A DNA stretch of 64,000 bases from CAVTBX01 sp963733135 (GTDB lineage Bacteria; Actinomycetota; Thermoleophilia; Gaiellales; Gaiellaceae). Position numbers and translations under genes: made by a program. The stretch spans positions 136,953 through 200,952 of the forward strand of contig CAVTBX010000009.1 in assembly GCA_963733135.1 (NCBI GenBank). Reading direction: 5' to 3'. Positions 59,764 to 64,000 of the stretch are shown in pieces. The notes under the pieces are model-generated. The model searched no databases. It had not been told where the DNA came from and saw nothing but the letters and a program-made list of their open reading frames with translations. Position 1 is the first letter of the stretch. Each line of letters begins with the position of its first letter.

Positions 59764-59925
59764 GCCACCCCCTCACCCGCATCCCGCACCACCGGATCGG
59801 CTGCAAACCGGCGCTTCGCCGCGTCCTCAGTCGCGCCCGTAGCCTCCGGCTACGACCGCTCCCTGCGTCCTTGCGCTGCTTGGTTTTCGCCGCCCGGCGG
59901 CACGGCCTGCGGTCGAGGGGGCGGC
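59764..59925 (-). repeat. Family-1 structured repeat, copy D
   Basis: 162-nt element between pheS and pheT, core on the minus strand. Outer arms start GCCACCCCCTCACCCGCA (59764-59781) and end TGCGGTCGAGGGGGCGGC (59908-59925), pairing imperfectly over about 50 bases. Core on the minus strand: AAGGACGCAGGGAG (59872-59859), hairpin CGTAGCC-GGA-GGCTACG (59854-59838), CGACTGAGGACGC (59833-59821). It ends three bases before the pheT ATG, so it would be in the leader of pheT within the pheST message. Confidence 0.82.
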
Positions 59926-59927
59926 TG

Positions 59928-62262
59928 ATGAAAGTTCCTGTTTCCTGGCTGCGCGAGTACGTGCGCGTCGACGCCTCGGTGGAGGAGATCGCGGTGCGGC
60001 TCACGGTCTCGACATGCGAGGTCGAGCGCGTCACGCGCCGCGGCGTCCCCGGCGAGGACGGCAACGTTAGCCGCTTCCGGGTCGGGCGCGTGCTCGAGGC
60101 GGCGAAGCATCCGAACGCCGATCGCCTCCAGCTCTGTCAGGTCGACGTGGGGGAGAGCGAGCCCTACCAGATCGTATGCGGCGCCTGGAACTTCGGCCCG
60201 GGCGCCAAGGTTGCCGTTGCGCTCCCGGGCGCCACGATCGCCGGCGGGCTCACCCTCGAGCGGCGTGAGCTCCGCGGCCAGATGTCCGAGGGGATGATCC
60301 TGGCCGAGGACGAGGTCGATCTCGGCGAGGATCACACCGGGATCATGGTGCTCGACCCCGAGCTGGAGCCCGGCACGCCGCTCGTGGACGTCCTGCCGAT
60401 CTTCGAGGACGTTCTCGAGATCGAGACCACGCCGAACCGGCCCGACCTTTTGTCCGTCTACGGGCTCGCGCGCGAGGTGGCGGCGCTCTTCGACGGCGAC
60501 CTCGCCGACTGGCCGGGTGTCGAGCCCGAGCGTGCCGGCGACGAGCAGCTCGACATCCGGATCGACGACCTCGAGGGCTGCCCGCGCTATGTGGGGCGTC
60601 TGTTCCGGGACGTCGCGATCGGGCCGTCCCCGCCGTGGCTTCGCGGGCGCCTCTATCTCTCCGGCATGCGGCCGATCTCGAACGTGGTCGACGTGACGAA
60701 CTACGTGATGCACGCACTCGGGAGTCCGCTCCACGCGTTCGACTGGGACACGATCCGGGGCGGCATCGTGGTGCGTCGGGCCGCGGCGGGCGAGCGGGTG
60801 ACGACGCTCGACGGGCAGGAGCGGAAGCTCGACGAGCGTGACCTCGTCATCGCCGATCACGAGCGCGCGGTCGCGCTCGCGGCGATCATGGGGGGCGCGG
60901 AGACGGAGATCTCCGAGGGCACGACGAACGTCCTCCTCGAGGCTGCGAACTTCGAGCCGTTCGGCGTCTACCGGACATCGGAGCGGCTCGTCCTGCGCAC
61001 CGAGGGCTCGAACCGCTGGGAGAAGGGCGTCGACCCGCATCTCGCACCGCATGCGGCGCGGCTGGCGACGGAGTTGCTGGTGGAGCTCTCAGGCGCGCGG
61101 TGGGTCGGTGACCGCGATGAGCACGGCGAGCTGCCTGAAGGGCCGGTGGTCGAGCTCAGGCCGGAGCGCGTGAGCGAGCTCATCGGGCTCGACGTGCCGG
61201 GCGAGGAGCAACTGGGGATCCTGAGCCGGCTCGGGTTCGCGTCGGAGAACGGTAGGGTCACAGTGCCGACCTGGCGTGCCCGCGATGTGACGCGCCAGGT
61301 CGACCTGGTCGAGGAGGTCGCGCGCTTTCGGCTCGACGACGTGCCCTTCACGCTGCCGGAGCGGCGCGAGCTCCTCGGCAGGCCAGACGCGCTTCAGCAG
61401 CTCAGGCGTACGGTCGAGGACGTCCTCGTCGGCGCCGGGCTCGTCGAGGCCTACACGCCGAGCCTCGTCGCGGACGATCCGGATCCGGCCGCGCTTCGGC
61501 TCAGCCTCCCGATGACGAGCGAGCAGTCGGTGTTGCGGACGACGCTCCTCCCGAGCCTGCTCGAGGCCGCGGAGCGAAACCGCGAGGTTGGAAACGAGGA
61601 CGTCGCGCTCTTCGAGATCGCGCGGGTCTACCTCCCGGCCGGCGAAGACGAGCTCCCGAACGAGCGCTGGCACGTCGGGGCGGTCGCCGAGGGTGGCTAT
61701 CTGGACGCGAAGGGGGTCGTGGACACGCTCGTGGACGCCCTCGGGATCCAGGGCAGATTCGGTCGCACGGGCAGCTGCATCCGGGCAAGACGGCAGAGCT
61801 CGGAGCCGTGACGAGCGTTGCGGGGGAGGCGCGTGTCGCCGAGTCCGGGTGGGCGGCATGGTTGGGTGTGGTCGGCGAGGTTCATCCGGCGGTCGGGGTG
61901 GGCTGGTCGGCCTTCGAGCTCGACCTCGCGGCCCTAGCGGAGGCGATGCCGGACCACGTGCTCTACGAGGACGTCCTGGCCTGCCCGGCGGTGCGGCAGG
62001 ACCTTGCGTTCCTCGTGGACGAGGACGTGTCGGCCGCCGAGCTCGAAGCGGCGATGCGGGAGGGCGGCCGGTGAGCAGCTCCGGGAGGTCAGCGTCTTCG
62101 ACGAAGTCGAAGCGCAGCTCGGCGAGGGCGAGCGCTCGCTCGCCTTCCGGGTCGCGTTCCAGTCGTCCGAGCGGACGCTCCCGACGAGGACGCGCAAGCC
62201 CTGCACGTTCGCATCGTCGAGGAGCTTCCTCCGCCCGCTACGGCGCCGTCCTCAGGGCCTAA
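59928..62262 (+). CDS. pheT: Phenylalanyl-tRNA synthetase beta subunit (frame-broken in its last 500 bases)
   Basis: About 778 residues when corrected. N-terminal MKVPVSWLREYVRVDASVEE, tRNA-binding (EMAP-II-like) FRVGRVLEAAKHPNADRLQL, B5 domain (RPERVSELIGLDVPGEEQLG), B3/4 domain ISNVVDVTNYVMHALGSPLH, and C-terminal anticodon (FDX-ACB) domain PAVRQDLAFLVDEDVSAAEL, EQLREVSVFDEVEAQLGEGE, RSLAFRVAFQSSERTL, SARYGAVLRA. Frame changes lie near 61759-61771, 62069, 62177 and 62225. The final stop is TAA 62260-62262. ATG 59928 directly follows repeat D. Confidence 0.9.
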
Positions 62263-62686
62263 ACAGCCGTGTCGGGTTCAGACCCCTGACATCGCTGGAT
62301 GAGGCACGTCCGCTCTTGGGGCGTGGCGTTCGGCGGCCGGAGCCGAAGAAGCGGCGGAGCCGCGTCATGAAATCGTCCTCGGGCGTGAGCCGCTCGGAGG
62401 GCACCTCCTCGTGCTCCGGCAGCGCCTCGATCTGCTCCGCGGTCAGATCGAGCTCCACGCGGTCTGCCCAGATCCCACGCACGCGCTCCGACTCGACGAA
62501 CCGGTCGGCGCCGAGAACGCCAAGTGAGACGGCGAGCCCGGTAAAGACGTCCGCCGTCGGATCACCGACCACCTGTCGACCTTCCCGACCGCCTCGCCTT
62601 CCGTAGAGAACACCTGCGCGTCCGCCTCGATCGCCTTCCAGGCGACCTGCGGCTCGCCGCCGCCCGACTCGGGGCCGCCCGCTCAC
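62252..62686 (-). CDS. Possible PRC-barrel-like protein (frame-broken)
   Basis: On the minus strand a continuous C-terminal part reads VVGDPTADVFTGLAVSLGVL, GADRFVESERVRGIWADRVE, LDLTAEQIEALPEHEE and ends FFGSGRRTPRPK plus a short tail. The N-terminal part, recovered with two frame changes near 62667 and 62577, reads QVAWKAIEADAQVFSTEGEA then VGKVDR. Strand pattern and VGKV...VVGDP order resemble a PRC-barrel. GTG 62686 is a possible start. Overlaps the end of pheT by 11 bases, convergent. Confidence 0.4.
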   Translation of the reverse strand: MSGRPRVGRRRAAGRLEGDRGGRAGVLYGRRGGREGRQVVGDPTADVFTGLAVSLGVLGADRFVESERVRGIWADRVELDLTAEQIEALPEHEEVPSERLTPEDDFMTRLRRFFGSGRRTPRPKSGRASSSDVRGLNPTRLFRP

Positions 62687-62708
62687 CCTCCACGGAGCTC
62701 ACAGCGAC

Positions 62709-63200
62709 CTACCGCCGATCCGCCGACCGGGCCCTGGGTGGCGACCGGCCGAATCCTCCGCCGCGACGACCCGGAGAACGCTCGACCCGGCCCGTGATCC
62801 CCTCCCGGTCGAGCCGCTCGAAACATCGGCGCGTCATCCCGGCCGAGACGCCGTAGCCGAGCGTTCGCGCGGCCCGGAACCACAGGATCGTAGGACGCTC
62901 GTCGGGCCGCAAGGGATTCGCCGGCGCCATGAGCAGCGCAGCGCGCTCCAGGTAGTCCGACCAGTCCAGCACGACCTCCGCGTAGCAGTGCGACCAATCC
63001 GGTGGAAACGAGTCCTCGAGCGCCGCCCAGCTCGCCCGCGAGAGCTGAGGCTCACGGCGTCGACTCTCTGGCCGCCTCGGCGCCGGCGGCGCCGCGACGG
63101 GAGCCTGCTCGGGCTCGTCGCCATCACCGTCCAAAGCCACGACCCGCAGCCGCCCCCGAATCTCCTCGGCATCGATGCGGGCGAGCACGCGCTGAACCAT
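62709..63200 (-). CDS. Conserved-looking hypothetical protein, unknown function
   Basis: 163 residues from ATG 63200. A non-repetitive, protein-like centre (WAALEDSFPPDWSHCYAEVV, LDWSDYLERAALLMAPANPL, RPDERPTILWFRAARTLGYG) is flanked by acidic/Arg-rich sequence. The C-terminus after FERLDREGITGR turns Arg/Gly-rich, which suggests another frame error. No family recognised. Confidence 0.45.
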   Translation of the reverse strand: MVQRVLARIDAEEIRGRLRVVALDGDGDEPEQAPVAAPPAPRRPESRRREPQLSRASWAALEDSFPPDWSHCYAEVVLDWSDYLERAALLMAPANPLRPDERPTILWFRAARTLGYGVSAGMTRRCFERLDREGITGRVERSPGRRGGGFGRSPPRARSADRR

Positions 63201-63248
63201 TTCCGGCCGCGTCCCTAGCCGCGGCCATTGGTAGAATTCAGCGCGACC

Positions 63249-63271
63249 GGTTCCCGGTCCGGCCGGGAGCC
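63249..63271. other. Hairpin in the gap before the E1-alpha gene
   Basis: Nine-bp stem GGTTCCCGG / CCGGGAGCC (one G:U) with a TCCGG loop. A TAGAAT hexamer lies at 63232-63237 just upstream. The 240-bp gap shows nothing else recognisable. Confidence 0.35.
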
Positions 63272-63439
63272 GCCGGCCCGAGGATCAAGGCGGCCCGATC
63301 TGCCTCCTTCCGGCTCGTCCACGGTGGCTCGAGGCCGAAGCCGCCGCCACCCGCGTGGAAGGCCGTTAGGAAGCTTCCTCGGATCGTTCGGCAAGCGCCA
63401 CGGACGCAATCCTGAGGTACTTGGTCGCGTGTCTCGCAG

Positions 63440-64000
63440 GTGGCAACGGTCGAGCAGAAGGGGCAGGCCCTCTCCAGGAACGGCTCGGACTTCCTACGGG
63501 AAATGCTCCTGATCCGCCGCTTCGAGGAGAAGGTCGAAGAGCGTTTCCGGGCCGGCGAGCTGCCCGGCTTCCTCCATGTCGCGATCAGCCAAGGCCGCAC
63601 CATCGGCGTCTGCGGCGCGCTCGAGGAAGGTGACGTCATCGCGTCGACGCACCGCGCGCACGGCCACACGCTCGCCAAGGGAACACATCAACGAGCTCAT
63701 GGCCGAGCTCTACGGCAAGTCAGGCTGCTGGCGCCGGCTACGGCGGCTCCATGCACCTCTACGACGTCGAGCACGGAAACCTCGGCGCGAACGCCGTCGT
63801 CGGAGGCGGACTGCCCGCGATCACCGGTGCGGGCCTCGCCTTCGAGATACACAGCGAGCCACGCGTCGCGGTCGCCTTTTTCGGCGACGGCGCCGACATC
63901 GGCACCTTCCACGAGGCACTCGGACTCGCCCAGCTCTGGCGCACGCAGTCGATCTTCGTCTGCGAGAACGACCCGCTACGCCGAGTCGACGCCGGCCGAG
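63440..64000 (+). CDS. Thiamine-diphosphate-dependent dehydrogenase E1 alpha subunit (partial, frame-broken)
   Basis: Start GTG 63440: EMLLIRRFEEKVEERFRAGE, LPGFLHVAISQGRTIGVCGA, ASTHRAHGHTLAKG. After frame changes near 63680, 63725 and 63963 the protein continues INELMAELYGKSG, GYGGSMHLYDVEHGNLGANA, VVGGGLPAITGAGLAFEIHS and the TPP motif FFGDGADIGTFHEALGLAQL with FVCEN. Matches pyruvate/acetoin dehydrogenase E1-alpha; the exact 2-oxo acid cannot be told. Runs off the window. Confidence 0.85.
   Translation, partial: MATVEQKGQALSRNGSDFLREMLLIRRFEEKVEERFRAGELPGFLHVAISQGRTIGVCGALEEGDVIASTHRAHGHTLAKGTHQRAHGRALRQVRLLAPATAAPCTSTTSSTETSARTPSSEADCPRSPVRASPSRYTASHASRSPFSATAPTSAPSTRHSDSPSSGARSRSSSARTTRYAESTPAE

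Overview
This 64 kb window is GC-rich chromosomal DNA with very dense gene packing. Genes commonly overlap by 4 to 13 bases and GTG/TTG starts are frequent. The gene content suggests an actinobacterium: Rex, a K+-independent H+-pyrophosphatase, DUF1844, DUF2332, DUF1206, CYTH-CHAD, an ECF sigma/zinc-finger anti-sigma pair and many PRC-barrel or small membrane proteins. My best guess is the class Thermoleophilia (Gaiella/Solirubrobacter-like), but that placement is inference. No phage, plasmid, CRISPR array, transposase or rRNA operon was seen.

Layout. 0-11 kb: tsaB-rimI-tsaD, a secreted subtilase, glutamate dehydrogenase, a thioredoxin-fold protein, rex, an ECF sigma/anti-sigma pair divergent from a glycosyltransferase, and a glutamate-cysteine-ligase-like enzyme. 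11-19 kb: PRC-barrel protein, H+-pyrophosphatase, a K+ transport cluster (antiporter-ktrB-ktrA), a LysR regulator and small genes. 19.6-24.8 kb: a cobalamin riboswitch followed by a six-gene, translationally coupled operon. It encodes two secreted DUF4430 (transcobalamin C-terminal-like) proteins, a complete ECF transporter (T, fused A-A', S) and a secreted alpha/alpha-barrel protein. This looks like the two halves of a transcobalamin/intrinsic-factor-like B12 binder, made as separate proteins. 24.8-34 kb: CinA-like protein, pcrA helicase, M23 peptidase, tRNA-Val, exporters and an M19 dipeptidase. 34-51 kb is a phosphate and polyphosphate district: DUF47-pit, phoU-pstBACS, phoR, phoP, a choice-of-anchor I protein, ppk1, ppx, SixA, CYTH-CHAD and NUDIX. 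Several of these are preceded by tandem 11-nt PHO-box-like repeats. 51-62 kb: translation genes thrS, infC-rpmI-rplT, an SpoU methyltransferase, pheS and pheT, interrupted by DUF2332 and a methyltransferase/SRPBCC/methyltransferase cluster. 62-64 kb: badly frame-broken genes, ending inside an E1-alpha dehydrogenase.

Non-coding structure. Three families of short structured repeats are dispersed through the window. Family 1 (four copies, 147-169 nt) has a conserved core around a covarying hairpin, enclosed by an outer stem whose sequence differs in every copy but pairs with itself. Family 2 (six copies, about 60 nt) has a conserved GAATCGCGCC palindrome, then a variable hairpin, then GTTYAC. 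In two genes it has supplied the same C-terminal peptide. Family 3 consists of perfect 20-bp palindromes of the GGGCGAGGCATGCCTCGCCC type.

Caveat on sequence quality. Single-base insertions break pcrA, an M23 peptidase, a DMT exporter, an M19 dipeptidase, pstS, pstA, pheT and the terminal E1-alpha gene. Essential genes are affected and the proteins are otherwise intact, so these are probably assembly or consensus errors rather than pseudogenes. I annotate the full spans.
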